Source of the DNA: Prescottella defluvii
GTDB taxonomy: Bacteria; Actinomycetota; Actinomycetes; Mycobacteriales; Mycobacteriaceae
Direction: 5' to 3'
Assembly (NCBI GenBank): GCA_029690005.1
Contig: CP121458.1
Coordinates: forward strand, 806,001 to 870,000
DNA length: 64,000 nucleotides
The notes below the pieces were generated by a model. That model ran no database searches. It was not told the DNA's origin and saw only the letters and a list, made by a program, of their open reading frames with translations. Below, in pieces: positions 1-10,241 of the stretch (position 1 is the stretch's first letter; each line of letters begins with the position of its first letter). The translations under genes were made by a program, and so were the position numbers.

Positions 1-236
1 AGCGCGACGGCCCAACGGGTGCTCGGCGTCGGTGGCGGTGTCGGCACGGCACCCCGCAGATCCGCAGGCACCTGTAGGTCCCGCACGAGTCGATCGAGGT
101 CGGCGAGCGTCCGCGCCGACCGGGTCGCCTCGGTCAGATTCCGGTGCTCGACCTCGGTCAGCTGGCCGTCGGAAAACGCCGCATCGAGGACGTCACACAC
201 CGCGGCGCGGTCGACGTCGCGGGCGCGCAAGCGCAT
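1..236 (-). CDS. DUF1707 domain protein, partial at window edge
   Basis: The reading frame starts at an ATG at 236 and runs off the left edge. It opens directly with a DUF1707 domain (residues about 4-55): RARDVDRAAVCDVLDAAF, then GQLTEVEHRNLTEATRSART, ending in LVRDLQVP. This matches, block for block, the N-terminal domains of the two genes upstream on the same strand. DUF1707 is a short domain at the N-terminus of many actinobacterial membrane proteins and its molecular role is not established. The start lies 35 bases after the stop of the preceding paralogue, so it probably belongs to the same transcript. The part after the domain is outside the window, so a membrane segment cannot be checked. 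Confidence 0.7.
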   Translation of the reverse strand, partial: MRLRARDVDRAAVCDVLDAAFSDGQLTEVEHRNLTEATRSARTLADLDRLVRDLQVPADLRGAVPTPPPTPSTRWAVA

Positions 237-271
237 TGTCGAGGTCCGGGGTCGCCGGCTGTTCGGCATCG

Positions 272-1128
272 TCATCGTCCGTCGGCCCTGGAGACGTCGA
301 CGACCGTGCCGTCCAGTCGCGTGTCCACCATTCCCCGTCGATCGTCTTTGTCCTCGAACAAGACGCTGACCAGACCCTCGCCGGTCGACGAATCGGGGCG
401 CACGAAGATGTGCTCCACCTGTCCCGTCGGCACCCCGACACGATTCGCACCCGTCGCGAGCACCTCGGCGAGTCGGTCGACGTCGAGGGCCGCGAGGTCG
501 ACGGTGACGGTGTCGAGGGAACGTGACTCTGGCGCCCGCACCGGGGAGAAGCCGCCCCGGTAGCTCCAATCCTGTTCGCGGTGCGGCTGGTCCTGCAGCA
601 TTCGGGTGAAGTACACGTAGGTCCGGTAGAAGGTGACCTGGTCGACGCGCAGATCCCCGAACTTCTGCTCGTACTGATGCAGGAAGTCACGAATCGCCTC
701 GGGAGAGCGCGGATCGAGCGGTTCGATCACGATCGGCTGCGGCTCGCCCGCCGGGATCGGTGCGGGGGCAGGTGCCTGTCCGGCGACGACCGTCTCGGGT
801 GTCGCGTCGTGACCGCGGGTCGTGAACACGACCGTCCCGACGACCGCCACGGCCGCGACGACACCGGCGGCCACGACGCGTCCGGGAACGCGCCCGCGTG
901 GTGCCGGGCGGAATCCCGTGCGGCCTCGACGAGATGTTCGGGAATCTGCAGGTCCGAGACCAGCGCGTCGAGCTCACCGAGCGTCTTGGCCTTCATCGCC
1001 GTGGCGGTGCGGGACTCGTATTCGGTCGGGTCGAGCTGCCCCTCGGCGTAACCGGCGTCGAGGAGCCCGCACGTCTGGGCGCGATCGATGTCGCGCGCGC
1101 GAGCTTTGGCAGAGACGGGGGCGGACAC
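272..1128 (-). CDS. DUF1707 domain membrane protein (frame broken)
   Basis: The N-terminal half carries a DUF1707 domain (RARDIDRAQTCGLLDAGY, later LGELDALVSDLQIP). A different frame then gives one transmembrane helix (AAGVVAAVAVVGTVVF), a Pro/Ala linker and an extracytoplasmic domain ending VVDVSRADGR. The intact layout is that of the paralogue at 1786-2651, so I join the frames; the change lies near 900-920. The GTG at 1128 is chosen because both paralogues have a GAGG/TAGG-type ribosome site and a GTG at the same point just before the domain. The C-terminal domain resembles those of the next two genes, pointing to tandem duplication. The product is probably anchored with a cytoplasmic DUF1707 head. 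Function unknown. Confidence 0.65.
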
Positions 1129-1188
1129 GTCGGTGATCCTCAGGAAACCGTTCGGAATGTTGTGCAACCACGTCCGGTCGTGAGGTAC

Positions 1189-1786
1189 CTATCGGTCGGC
1201 TCTGCGGACTTCCAGGATCTCGCCGTCGAAATCCATGATCAGCGACCCGAAGGCGGCGATGTCCCCATTGGACGCCAGGATCTCGACGATCGGTATGTCG
1301 TCGTCGCGCAGGATCCGCAGGTAGACCGAGTCCGGGTTCGGCACTGCGACGCTCCGCTCGATCCCGCGGACCAAGCCGATCAGCTTGGGCAGGCTCGGTC
1401 GAAGTTCCGCGAGGTCGACGGGAACGGTGGGCGTGCGGGTTCCATCGTCGTCGGGACCCTTGAAGCTGGGACTCCCGGAGTCGATCTTGTAGCTGTACCG
1501 CTCGCTCCGGCCGGGCTTTCCCGGGACAGGGCGTTCGATCTGAGCATGCTCGGGGTACACGCGCAGTTCGTCGACCTCCAGGCTGCCGAGCTCGAAGCTC
1601 GAGGGCGTCGAACAGGCGTGTCATCTCGGTCAGTGTCAGCAGGTCGGCCGATTCTGCACGGACGGTGGCGGCGGAAGGCGCGTCGTCGCCCGACCGCGCC
1701 ACGACGAAGGCTCCGCCCACCGCGAGCACGGCCGCGGTGCTCAGAGCGGCGATCCACTGCATGCTTCGGCCTACAATCGGCGTCAT
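1189..1786 (-). CDS. Small membrane-anchored or secreted protein, paralogue lacking DUF1707
   Basis: The ATG at 1786 overlaps the stop of the upstream gene (TGATG), which suggests translational coupling. The N-terminus is a single hydrophobic segment (WIAALSTAAVLAVGGAFVVA), either an uncleaved anchor or a signal peptide. The rest is about 160 residues and ends SLIMDFDGEILEVRRADR. This tail aligns by pattern (DLAxLxxxLPxL, then xGxILEVxRADR) with the C-terminal domains of the flanking DUF1707 genes, but the DUF1707 head is absent. The frame changes near 1590-1605; the second frame reads FELGSLEVDELRVYPEHAQI. Function unknown. The family resemblance and spacing place it in one operon with its neighbours. 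Confidence 0.55.
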
Positions 1787-2651
1787 CACTTGTCCGCAAT
1801 TCGGACGGAGATCTCGTCGCCCCCGAGTGTCGTGTGCACACTGCCGGATCGCTTGTCGGGACTGTCGACGCCGATGACCAACTCGACCTCTCCACCGGTG
1901 CTGCGGGCGTCGACGTCGCTGATCCCGCCGGTCGAAAGCTGGACCCGATCCGGTGCCGCGACGAGGTTGGCCGCGAGCCGGTCGAGATCGATCGCCGCGA
2001 GATCTATCGACCGGGGATCGGCGCGTGGGCTGGGCGTCATCGACGGTTTGAACCCGTTCATGAAGATGTATCGCTGGTACAGATGCGGAGCCCCGTCGAC
2101 CGCACGCGTCACATCCACACGATCGGGGTAGAAGATGGCGCGATCGACCACGGTGTCCCGAACTTGACGCGGTACCGGTCGATGAAAGCTCGGATCCCCT
2201 CGACGGTGGTCGTGTCGATCGGATCGATCACGATCGCGTCGGGCTCGCCCGGAGCCGGTGCCGGCAGCGGCGCGGGTTCCTCGCCAGCGGCAACGACTTC
2301 CGGCGCCGCGGCCGTCCGACCGGCCTCGTCGTCGCCACGGGTGACGAAGAACACCGCCCCGATCACGAGCGCGATCGCCGCGACGGCCGCGGCGATCACC
2401 GGACCGCGACGCGGCCGTCGGCCTGCCGTCGCGGATCGGAGTGCGGTCTCGACGAGGTGCGCGGGAATCTGCAGGTCCGAGACGAGGGCGTCGAGTTCAC
2501 CGAGTGTCTTCGCCTTCATCGCCGCGGCGGTGCGGGACTCGTATTCGGTCGGGTCGAGCTGTCCCTCGCCGTAGCCGGCGTCGAGGAGCCCGCACGTCTG
2601 GGCACGATCGATGTCGCGCGCGCGAGTACTGGAGGAAACCTGCTCGGACAC
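1786..2651 (-). CDS. DUF1707 domain membrane protein (frame broken)
   Basis: This is the clearest member of the local family. Residues about 8-60 form DUF1707 (STRARDIDRAQTCGLLDAGY to ALVSDLQIP), followed by a basic stretch, one transmembrane helix (VIAAAVAAIALVIGAVFFVT), a Pro/Glu/Ala-rich linker and an outer domain (DAIVIDPIDTTTVEGIRAFI and on). The frame changes near 2140-2160; the second frame resumes at RAIFYPDRVDVTRAVDG and runs to the stop at 1786. The GTG at 2651 has TAGGA upstream and matches the start of the paralogue. It is divergent from the DUF5318 gene. The position beside ponA1 corresponds to the Rv0048c membrane protein region of M. tuberculosis. Function unknown. Confidence 0.65.
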
Positions 2652-2798
2652 GTTCGTGATCCTAGGAAACCGTTCGGAATGTCGCGGCGCCGCATCCGAA
2701 CCGATCCAGTTGCGACCTGTCAAGACCTTGTGTCGGTCCCCACGTGCGCATACTCCCACCGCACCCCGCCGGCGGCCGACGCACGTACTCTGGTCTCC

Positions 2799-3226
2799 GT
2801 GCGGATACAGCGGCAGGTCGTGGACTACGCGCTGCAGCGCCGGTCCCTGCTCGCCGAGGTCTACTCGGGCGGACCGGCGTGAGCGAGGTCTGCGATGCGA
2901 GCCCGTACCTGCTGCGCGCGGCGAAGTTCCACGGCCGCCGCAGCGAGGTCATGTGCCCGATCTGCCGCAAGGAAGAGTTGACCATCGTGTCCTGGGTGTT
3001 CGGTGACAAACTGGGCCCGGTTTCGGGCTCGGCGCGGACACCCGAGGAACTGGTTCGTCTGGCCGCAACCGAGGAGGAATTCTCGGTGCACGTGGTCGAG
3101 GTGTGCCGCACATGCAGCTGGAACCATCTGGTCCAGTCCTACGTACTCGGTGCGGTGCCGGCGCCGAAGCGGCCGAGGAGATCCTCCTCGACTCGCTCTC
3201 CCCGCCGCCGCACCGCGAGTGAGTAG
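2799..3226 (+). CDS. DUF5318 family protein (Rv0049-like)
   Basis: The start is the GTG at 2799 (VRIQRQVVDYALQRRSLL). The frame changes near 2870, where the text passes from LLAEVYSG to RTGVSEVCDASPYLLRAAKF. The body has four cysteines in two pairs, in CPICRKEE and CRTCSWNH, so a small zinc-binding fold is likely, and the tail is basic. This is the conserved protein found directly upstream of ponA1 in mycobacteria and rhodococci. It precedes ponA1 by about 80 bases on the same strand and may be co-transcribed. The biochemical function is unknown; a role linked to the cell wall is only inferred from conserved order. Confidence 0.75.
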
Positions 3227-3304
3227 TAGGAAGCCGACAGCTGTGCCCACAGCACGACGTCACCGAGGACTGCCCGCAGTCACCCGACTACTGGAGATTC
3301 GTAC

Positions 3305-5907
3305 GTGAGTTCCCCAACAACCCGCAGGGCGGCCGTCCACAGGACCACGCCGGCCCAGCGGGCCCCAGCAGAGTGGACGACCGGCCGGGCAGCAGCCCGG
3401 CCGTCCCATGGGTGGCCCGGCTCCTCGCCGCAACCCCGGCCCGCCGCCGGCCGGCCGCCCCGGACCCGTGCCGGGTCAGGGCGGGCGTCCGCCGCAGGGA
3501 CAGGGGGTCGCCCGCCGCAGGGTGGTGGCCGTCCGCCGCAGGGTCAGGGTGGTCGTCCGCCGCAGGGCGGTCGTCCCCGCAGGGGAAGCCCGCTTCGGGG
3601 GGCGCACGTCCGGCGCAAGGTGGCGGACGCGGACCGGGTGGCCGTCCGCCGGCCGGCCCGCCGCCCACTTCCCGCAAGCCCGGCGGTGGATCCGGCGGTG
3701 AGCCGCCGAAGCCGCCGAAGAAGACCAAGTCCAGCCGGTGGAAGATCATCCGCCGCACCGCGTACGCCGCCATCGCGGCGGGCCTGATCTTGCCGATGCT
3801 GGCGTTCATGGTCGCGTACGTGGCCGCGGACGTCCCGAAGCCCGGCGACATGAAGTCCAATCAGGTGGCGACGATCCTCGCCTCGGACGGGACTACGGAG
3901 ATCACCCGCGTCGTGCCGCCGGAGGGCAACCGCACCGAGGTGTCGATCGACCAGATCCCGGTCCACGTGCGCAACGCCGTGCTCGCGGCCGAGGACCGCA
4001 ACTTCTACACCAACCCCGGCTTCTCGGTGAGCGGCTTCGCCCGCGCCTTGCGTGACAACGTGCTGGGCCGCGACAGCGCCGGCGGTGGTTCGACCATCAC
4101 CCAGCAGTACGTCAAGAACGCGTTGGTCGGCTCCGAGCGCTCCCTCACCCGCAAGATGAAGGAGCTGGTGATCTCGTCGAAGATGGCCCGCCAGTGGTCC
4201 AAGGACGACATCCTCGCCGCGTACCTCAACACCATCTACTTCGGCCGCGGTGCCTACGGCATCGCCGCCGCCTCCCAGGCGTACTACGGCAAGCCGGTCG
4301 AGGAGTTGACCGTCGCCCAGGGCGCCATGCTGGCGGCGATCATCCAGCAGCCGTCGGGCCTCGATCCGGAAACCAACCCGACCGGTGCGCAGTCCCGATG
4401 GAACTACGTCCTCGACGGCATGGTCGACAACGGCTCGCTCAGCGCCGCCGACCGCGCCGCGATGCAATTCCCGCCCGTGGTCCCGCTCGCCGACATCGAC
4501 ACCGGCAACGGCGGCGGCGGTCCCGAGGGCCTGATCAAGCAGCAGGTCCTGCAGGAACTGTCGGCGTCGGGCATCAGCGAACAGGACCTCAACACCGAGG
4601 GCCTGCAGATCACCACGACGATCGACCCGCAGGCGCAGCAGGCCGCGCTCAACTCTGTCGAGAAGTACATGGACGGAGAGCCGTCCGACCTGCGGACCGC
4701 GGTCGTGTCGGTCGACCCGCACACCGGCGCCGTGCGCGCCTACTACGGCGGCCAAGACGGAACCGGCTACGACTTCGCGCAGGCCGGCTTGCAGACCGGT
4801 TCGTCGTTCAAGGTGTTCGGTCTCGCGGCCGCGCTGGATCAGGGCATCCCGCTGTCTCAGATGTACGACAGCAGCCCGCTCACCGTCAACGGCATCTCGA
4901 TCGGCAACGTCGAGGGCGAGTCCTGCGGCACGTGCACCATCGCCGAGGCGCTCAAGCGGTCGCTCAACACGAGCTTCTACCGCCAGATGTTGTCGATGGA
5001 CGACGGCCCGCAGGCCATCGCCGACATGGCCCACAAGGCTGGTATCCCCGAGAACATCCCGGGCGTCGGTCCGTCGCTCACCGAGCCGGGCGGCGTCGGC
5101 CCCAACAACGGCATCGTGCTGGGCCAGTACCAGTCGCGCCCGCTCGACATGGCGTCCGCGTACGCGACGCTGGCCGCGTCGGGCGAGTACCACAAGCCGT
5201 ACTTCGTGCAGAAGGTCGTCACCTCCGACGGCACCGTCCTGCTCGACCGCGGCACGCCGGTCGGCGAGAAGCGCATCTCCGCCGCCGTGGCTGACAACAC
5301 CACCGCCGCGATGACCCCGATCGCCGCGTACTCGCGCGGACACGGGCTGGCCGGCGGACGCCCGTCGGCGTCGAAGACCGGCACCGCGCAGCTCGGCGAC
5401 ACCGGCTCCAACAAGGACGCCTGGATGGTCGGGTACACCCCGTCGCTGTCGACGGCGGTCTGGGTCGGCACCGAGCAGGGGCTCCCGCTCGTGAACAGCT
5501 ACGGCGGAATGATCTACGGCTCGGGTCTGCCGTCGGACATCTGGAAGGGAACGATGGACGGTGCGCTGAAGGGCACCGACGTCGAGAAGTTCCCGACGCC
5601 CGAGCCCATCGCGGGGCAGGCCGGTGTGCCGGAGTACTCGGCGCCGGCCGCGCCGAAGACGACGGCCGCGGCCCCGACGAGCACCACGCAGCCGACCACG
5701 ACGCCGCCGTCGCTCGAGATCACCACGAGCAAGGTGGAGATCCTGCCGGGTGTGACGATCCCGATCCCGGGCATCGGACCGGGCAAGACCACCGAGCCGA
5801 CGCAGACGCAGACGCCGGGCACCACCACGGAGGAGCAAGTGCCGCCGGCCGGTCAGGTGCCGCAGGGCCAGGTGCGCCGGGCGCCGCAGCCGGTGCCCGC
5901 CGGGTAG
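3305..5907 (+). CDS. ponA1: Class A penicillin-binding protein (transglycosylase/transpeptidase)
   Basis: This is a bifunctional peptidoglycan synthase of about 865 residues. A cytoplasmic Gly/Pro/Gln-rich head (GGRPPQGQG-type repeats) comes first, then one membrane helix (AAIAAGLILPMLAFMVAYVA). The GT51 domain follows, with AAEDRNFY carrying the catalytic Glu near residue 228 and GGGSTITQQYVKN. The transpeptidase domain shows SSFK near residue 498, SLN near 552 and KTGTA near 690. A Pro/Thr-rich tail ends the protein. The head is read in three frames within about 300 bases: NNPQGGRPQD, MGGPAPRRNPGPPPAGRPGP and later QGKPASGG. At least three indels are therefore needed before the main frame becomes stable near 3600. 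The GTG at 3305 is the best start. Gene order matches M. tuberculosis ponA1 (Rv0050). Confidence 0.93.
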
Positions 5908-5929
5908 TCGTTCCCGGTAGCCTCGCGGA

Positions 5930-7550
5930 GTGGCCGACAACACAACGGGCAGCACAGATACCCGCGACGGCGGCGAGTTGGTGTCACCGGCACCGCTCGC
6001 CGCCGATCGACGGTCCGCGGACTGGCGGGACGTGCCGGGCCACACGGATCCGCTGACCGCCCGGCTGACGTCCACGATCGGTGGCCCGGTCGGTCGCCAC
6101 GCGCTGATCGGCCGGACTCGTTTCTTCACGCCGATGCGGGTGATCCTGCTGCTGGCCGTGGTGTTCCTGAGCCTCGGCTGGTTCACCAAGGCGGGCTGCA
6201 TCCAGCAGGGCCCGGTCGGCGCCAACGGCGCCCTCGGACTGGACTGGGGCGGCAACCGTCAGTACGTCGCGATGTGTTACTCCGACACCGTCCCGCTGTA
6301 CGGCGCCGAGCATCTCGACGAGGGCGCCTTCCCGTACAAGAAGTGGTGGGAGGAGCCCCGATCCGACGGGTCGGTGCAGCGCCGCTACATGGAGTACCCG
6401 GTGCTGTCGGGGCTCTACCAGTACGGCTCGATGGTGGTCGCGAAGGCGTGGCACGCGACGCCGTGGCTGCCCGGCGCGCTGCAGGTGGTCATCTACTTCA
6501 ACGTGGTCGCGTTCGGTCTGGCGATCGCGTGGCTCGTGACGGTGTGGGCGAGCGCGCTGCTGGCCGGTAGACGCGTGTGGGACGCCGCGCTCGTCGCCTG
6601 CTCGCCGCTGGTGATCGTGCACGCCTTCACGAACTTCGACCCGCTCGCGACCGCGTTCGCGGCCGGCGGCCTGCTGGCATGGGCGCGGAAACGCCCGGTG
6701 CTCGCGGGTGTGCTGCTCGGCCTCGGCGGCGCCGCCAAGCTGTATCCGTTGATGCTGCTCGGTCCGCTGCTGGTGCTCTGCCTGCGCGCCGGACGAATGC
6801 GCGCGTGGTCGCAGGCCGCCCTCGCCGCCGCGGGCGCGTGGCTGGTGGTCGATCTGCCCATTGCGCTGCTGTTTCCGCGCGGCTGGGCGGAGTCTTCCGG
6901 CTCAACTCCGAACGCGCCGCCGACCCCGATTCGATCTACAACGTGATCGCGTCGTTCACCGGCTGGACCGGGCTCGACGGGCCGCTCGCCCCCGGCGAGT
7001 CGCCGAGCGTGCTCAACGCGGTGTCACTGCTGCTGTTCGTCGCGGTCTGCGTCGGTATCGCCTACGTCGCGCTGACGGCGCCGCGGCGCCCGCGGGTGGC
7101 GCAGCTGTGCTTCCTGCTGGTCGCCGGGTTCCTGCTCACCAACAAGGTGTGGAGCCCGCAGTACTCGCTGTGGCTGGTCCCGCTCGCGGTCCTCGCACTC
7201 CCCCACCGTCGGATCCTGCTGGCGTGGATGACGATCGACGCCCTCGTCTGGGTGCCGCGGATGATGTACTACCTCGGCGTCGCCAACAAGGGTCTGCCCC
7301 AGGAGTGGTTCACCGGGACGGTCCTGATCCGGGACCTCGCCGTCGTCGCGCTGTGCGTGCTGATCCTGCGGCAGATCTACCGGCCGTCGGAGGACCTGGT
7401 GCGATTCGGCTTCATCGACGACCCCGCCGGCGGCGTCCTGGACCAGGCCGAGGACGCGCCGCCCCGGTGGTTGCCGACATGGCTGCGACCGAAGATCCCG
7501 AACAAGCGTCAGCCGGTGCGCCCCACGAGGAGTCGCCCGTCGAACGGTGA
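5930..7550 (+). CDS. GT87 family integral membrane glycosyltransferase (Rv0051-like)
   Basis: This is a polytopic membrane protein with about 10 helices of the GT87/DUF2029 type, a group of polyprenyl-phosphate-sugar-dependent mannosyl- and arabinosyltransferases of the actinobacterial envelope. Family features include a YMEYPVLSGLYQYG loop, GGAAKLYPLMLLGPLL and a KVWSPQYSLWLVPLAVLALP segment. It starts at the GTG at 5930, 22 bases after ponA1, as Rv0051 does in M. tuberculosis. There are two frame changes. One is near 6893 (PRGWAE to FRLNSERAADPDS). The other is near 7465, after which the acidic end ADMAATEDPEQASAG runs to the stop at 7550. The 3' end overlaps the convergent second GT87 gene by about 40 bases. 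The acceptor is not known. Confidence 0.8.
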
Positions 7551-8852
7551 CCGGACCGCTGCCGCGGGCTCGCCGCCGCCGTCGCGCGGGGGCGCTCGCA
7601 GCAGCAGGACGAAGAACGTCACCAGCAGCACCGCCTGGCTCCACACGCCGAGATTGACGACGAATTCGGCTGTGGCGGTGTCGGATCGGGCCAGGGCGTC
7701 GAACAAGCGGAACACGCCGATGCCCAGGGCCAGGTCGGCCGCGAGGTAGGCGCCGACGAGCAGCCAGGGCACGCGCAGCAGGACGAGGAACGGGATCAAC
7801 CACAGCGTGTACTGCGGCGAATGCACCTTGTGTAGTAGGACGAACGCGCACAGCATCGCGCCGCTGACGCCGATCCACGGGTAGACGCCCTCCCGTTCGA
7901 AACGTTTCCAGCCCAGCCACAGTGCGAGAACGAGCGCCACGAACAGCAGCGCCGGCGAGACGATGCCGACGAGGTGCTGGTAGGCGTCCGAGCCCCGTAA
8001 CCCGCCGCCCATCAGCGGCCGCAGGCCCCAGTACCAGATGCTGTTGCCGGTGAGATCGGCCTGCCGCTGCAGTTGGAACGTGAACGACGCGCGCCAGCCG
8101 GTGTAGTCGGCGAGCGCGAACGGCAGGTTGATCGACACGACCGTCCCGGCGGCGGCCGCGATCACCGCGACCGCGCCGCGAACGTCGAGACGGCCGCGCG
8201 TGCGCCCGGGGGTGAGGACGTACAGCGCGAGTGGCAGCACGAACAGGCCGGGATAGAGCTTGAGGCAGAACCCGACGCCGAGCAGGACGGCGGCCAGCGC
8301 GCCGCGGGTGCGAAGCGACCACCGCTGCGACGCCATCACCGCGATCGCGCCCACCGACGTCGCGACGACGGGCAGGTCCCAGTTGTGGAAGCCGTACATC
8401 ACCAGTGGCGGTGTGGCCGCCCACAGCAGCGCGGCCCGGCCCGCGAGCCGGCCCAGCAACCACGCGGTGAGCAGCCCGAACGGCGCCAGCAGCAGCGCCG
8501 AGTGCAGCAGGAAGGCGGCGTCGGTGTGCGCGCCGACGGCGCCGATCCACATCAGCAGCCCGCTCAGCACCGGGTACTCGACGGTGCCCGGGACGAGCGC
8601 GCCGTCGCCGGTGATGCCCCCGGTGTAGGGGAATAGGTGCTGGTCGATGCCGCGGCCCAGCCACAGGTACTGGATGTCGGAGTAGCAGACGTCGCGGTCC
8701 CGGATCCGATCGAAGATCAGGCTGCGCCCGTCGGGGGCGAACGGCGGGCCGGCGCAGCGGGCCTTGTCCAGGTACGCGATGACGAGTGTGAGCAGGCAGG
8801 CGGTGAGGATCGTGACCATGGTTCCGGCTCGGAAGCCCGCCTCCGCCCGCAT
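7509..8852 (-). CDS. GT87 family integral membrane glycosyltransferase, second copy
   Basis: This intact reading frame of 447 residues belongs to the same family as the gene it faces. A short N-terminal loop follows the first helix (MVTILTACLLTLVIAYL). The family motifs are TVEYPVLSGLLMWIG, GVGFCLKLYPGLFVLPLALY and HKVHSPQYTLWLIPFLVLL. About 11 hydrophobic segments are visible. The start is the ATG at 8852; an internal ATG 11 codons later is possible. It is convergent with the Rv0051-like gene and divergent from rpsF. Such a second copy is not part of the M. tuberculosis arrangement, so it is probably a lineage-specific envelope glycosyltransferase. Donor and acceptor are unknown. Confidence 0.85.
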   Translation of the reverse strand: MRAEAGFRAGTMVTILTACLLTLVIAYLDKARCAGPPFAPDGRSLIFDRIRDRDVCYSDIQYLWLGRGIDQHLFPYTGGITGDGALVPGTVEYPVLSGLLMWIGAVGAHTDAAFLLHSALLLAPFGLLTAWLLGRLAGRAALLWAATPPLVMYGFHNWDLPVVATSVGAIAVMASQRWSLRTRGALAAVLLGVGFCLKLYPGLFVLPLALYVLTPGRTRGRLDVRGAVAVIAAAAGTVVSINLPFALADYTGWRASFTFQLQRQADLTGNSIWYWGLRPLMGGGLRGSDAYQHLVGIVSPALLFVALVLALWLGWKRFEREGVYPWIGVSGAMLCAFVLLHKVHSPQYTLWLIPFLVLLRVPWLLVGAYLAADLALGIGVFRLFDALARSDTATAEFVVNLGVWSQAVLLVTFFVLLLRAPPRDGGGEPAAAVRSPFDGRLLVGRTG

Positions 8853-9037
8853 GCATTCCAGCGTAAGGCGATCCGGGCCGCGTGTCGGGTCGGCGGCTGC
8901 CCGGGGGCGTCGGCCGATCGATCAATTTCCCTGGTCACAGGCCACTCGTGTACCCTGCAAAGGTTGCTGACGCAACGACCCTCCTGCCACGGACAGTCCG
9001 TGGCCGTTTCACAGTCCATAGGAGGTGATGAGGTCTT

Positions 9038-9325
9038 ATGCGTCATTACGAATTGATGGTCATCCTCGACCCCAGCCTGGACGAGCGCACTGTCGCCCCG
9101 TCGCTGGATACGTTCCTCAATGTCGTCCGTAAGGACGGCGGCAGTGTCGACAAGGTCGATGTCTGGGGCAAGCGCCGTCTCGCGTTCGAGATCGCCAAGA
9201 ACGCCGAGGGCATCTACGCGGTCATCGACATCACCGCCGAGCCGGCCACCGTCAAGGAGCTCGACCGTCAGCTGGGTCTGAACGAGTCGGTGCTTCGTAC
9301 GAAGGTCCTGCGCCACGGCAAGTGA
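9038..9325 (+). CDS. rpsF: 30S ribosomal protein S6
   Basis: The 95-residue product starts [20 protein letters not shown] and contains [20 protein letters not shown], the standard S6 core. It binds 16S rRNA and S18 in the platform of the small subunit. It heads the rpsF-ssb-rpsR-rplI operon on the plus strand. An AGGAGGTGA ribosome site lies about 12 bases before the ATG, slightly far but the only candidate. The gene order is conserved throughout actinobacteria. Confidence 0.97.
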   Translation: MRHYELMVILDPSLDERTVAPSLDTFLNVVRKDGGSVDKVDVWGKRRLAFEIAKNAEGIYAVIDITAEPATVKELDRQLGLNESVLRTKVLRHGK

Positions 9326-9414
9326 TTCCCGTTCGATTCGGGCACAGGCGTTGGTCGGTACCAGCACCTAGGCTCTGAAACAACAGGAACTGCACACACA
9401 GCAGGAGGAACCAC

Positions 9415-9942
9415 ATGGCAGGCGACACCGTAATCACCGTCATCGGAAACCTGACGGCTGATCCCGAGCTTCGTTTCACCCCCGCGGGTGCCGCGGTCGC
9501 GAACTTCACCGTCGCGTCCACGCCCCGCACCTTCGACCGTCAGACCAACGAATGGAAAGACGGCGAGGCCCTGTTCTTGCGCTGCAACATCTGGCGCGAG
9601 GCAGCGGAGAACGTCGCGGAGAGCTTGACCCGCGGCTCGCGAGTGATCGTGAGCGGCCGGCTCAAGCAGCGCTCCTACGAAACTCGTGAAGGTGAGAAGC
9701 GCACTGTCGTCGAGCTCGAGGTCGACGAGATCGGCCCCTCGCTCCGTTACGCCACGGCCAAGGTCAACAAGGCCAACCGTGGTGGTGGCGGTGGAGGCTT
9801 CGGTGGCTCCTCCGGCGGATCCGGCGGCGGACGTCCGGCGTCCAACTACAGCCAGCAGGGCGGAGACGATCCGTGGGGTAGCGCGCCGCAGGCGGGCTCC
9901 TTCGGAGGCTCCCAGGGCTCGGACGACGAACCGCCGTTCTGA
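9415..9942 (+). CDS. ssb: Single-stranded DNA-binding protein
   Basis: The 175-residue product has an N-terminal OB-fold ([20 protein letters not shown], then [19 protein letters not shown]), a Gly/Ser-rich linker ([17 protein letters not shown]) and the acidic interaction tail DDEPPF. The tail docks replication and repair partners. The length and tail are typical of actinobacterial SSB. CAGGAGG lies 8 bases before the ATG. Placement between rpsF and rpsR is canonical and couples SSB supply to ribosome synthesis. Confidence 0.97.
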   Translation: MAGDTVITVIGNLTADPELRFTPAGAAVANFTVASTPRTFDRQTNEWKDGEALFLRCNIWREAAENVAESLTRGSRVIVSGRLKQRSYETREGEKRTVVELEVDEIGPSLRYATAKVNKANRGGGGGGFGGSSGGSGGGRPASNYSQQGGDDPWGSAPQAGSFGGSQGSDDEPPF

Positions 9943-9981
9943 TCCGTACCGAATCGGAACATCCAGAAAACGGAGATAGAC

Positions 9982-10224
9982 ATGCCGAAGCCGCCGCTGC
10001 GCGACAAGGTTATGAAGAAGAAGGTCTGCACGTTCTGCAAGGAAAAGAACACGCAGATCGATTACAAGGACACGACGCTGCTGCGTAAGTACGTCAGCGA
10101 CCGCGGCAAGATCCGCGCCCGCCGTGTCACCGGCAACTGCGTCCAGCACCAGCGGGACATCGCGGTTGCCGTGAAGAACTCGCGTGAGGTTGCTCTGCTG
10201 CCTTACGTCTCGACGGCTCGCTAA
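9982..10224 (+). CDS. rpsR: 30S ribosomal protein S18
   Basis: The 80-residue product contains [19 protein letters not shown] followed by [19 protein letters not shown], the S18 signature. The CTFC pair marks the zinc-ligand (C+) version. S18 pairs with S6 on the platform. The start has GGAGA upstream, and rplI follows after 17 bases, so the two are co-transcribed. Confidence 0.97.
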   Translation: MPKPPLRDKVMKKKVCTFCKEKNTQIDYKDTTLLRKYVSDRGKIRARRVTGNCVQHQRDIAVAVKNSREVALLPYVSTAR

Positions 10225-10241
10225 GGAAAGGGAGGGACGAC

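Noticed and set aside
3544..6255. A 903-codon open frame on the minus strand opposite ponA1
   Set aside because: It is Arg/Gly/Asp-rich with no domain and lies exactly antisense to the clear ponA1 and GT87 coding regions; it is a product of high GC codon use.
7024..8925. A 633-codon minus-strand frame across the GT87 pair
   Set aside because: It is antisense to or out of frame with two well-supported membrane proteins and has no hydrophobic segments or motifs.
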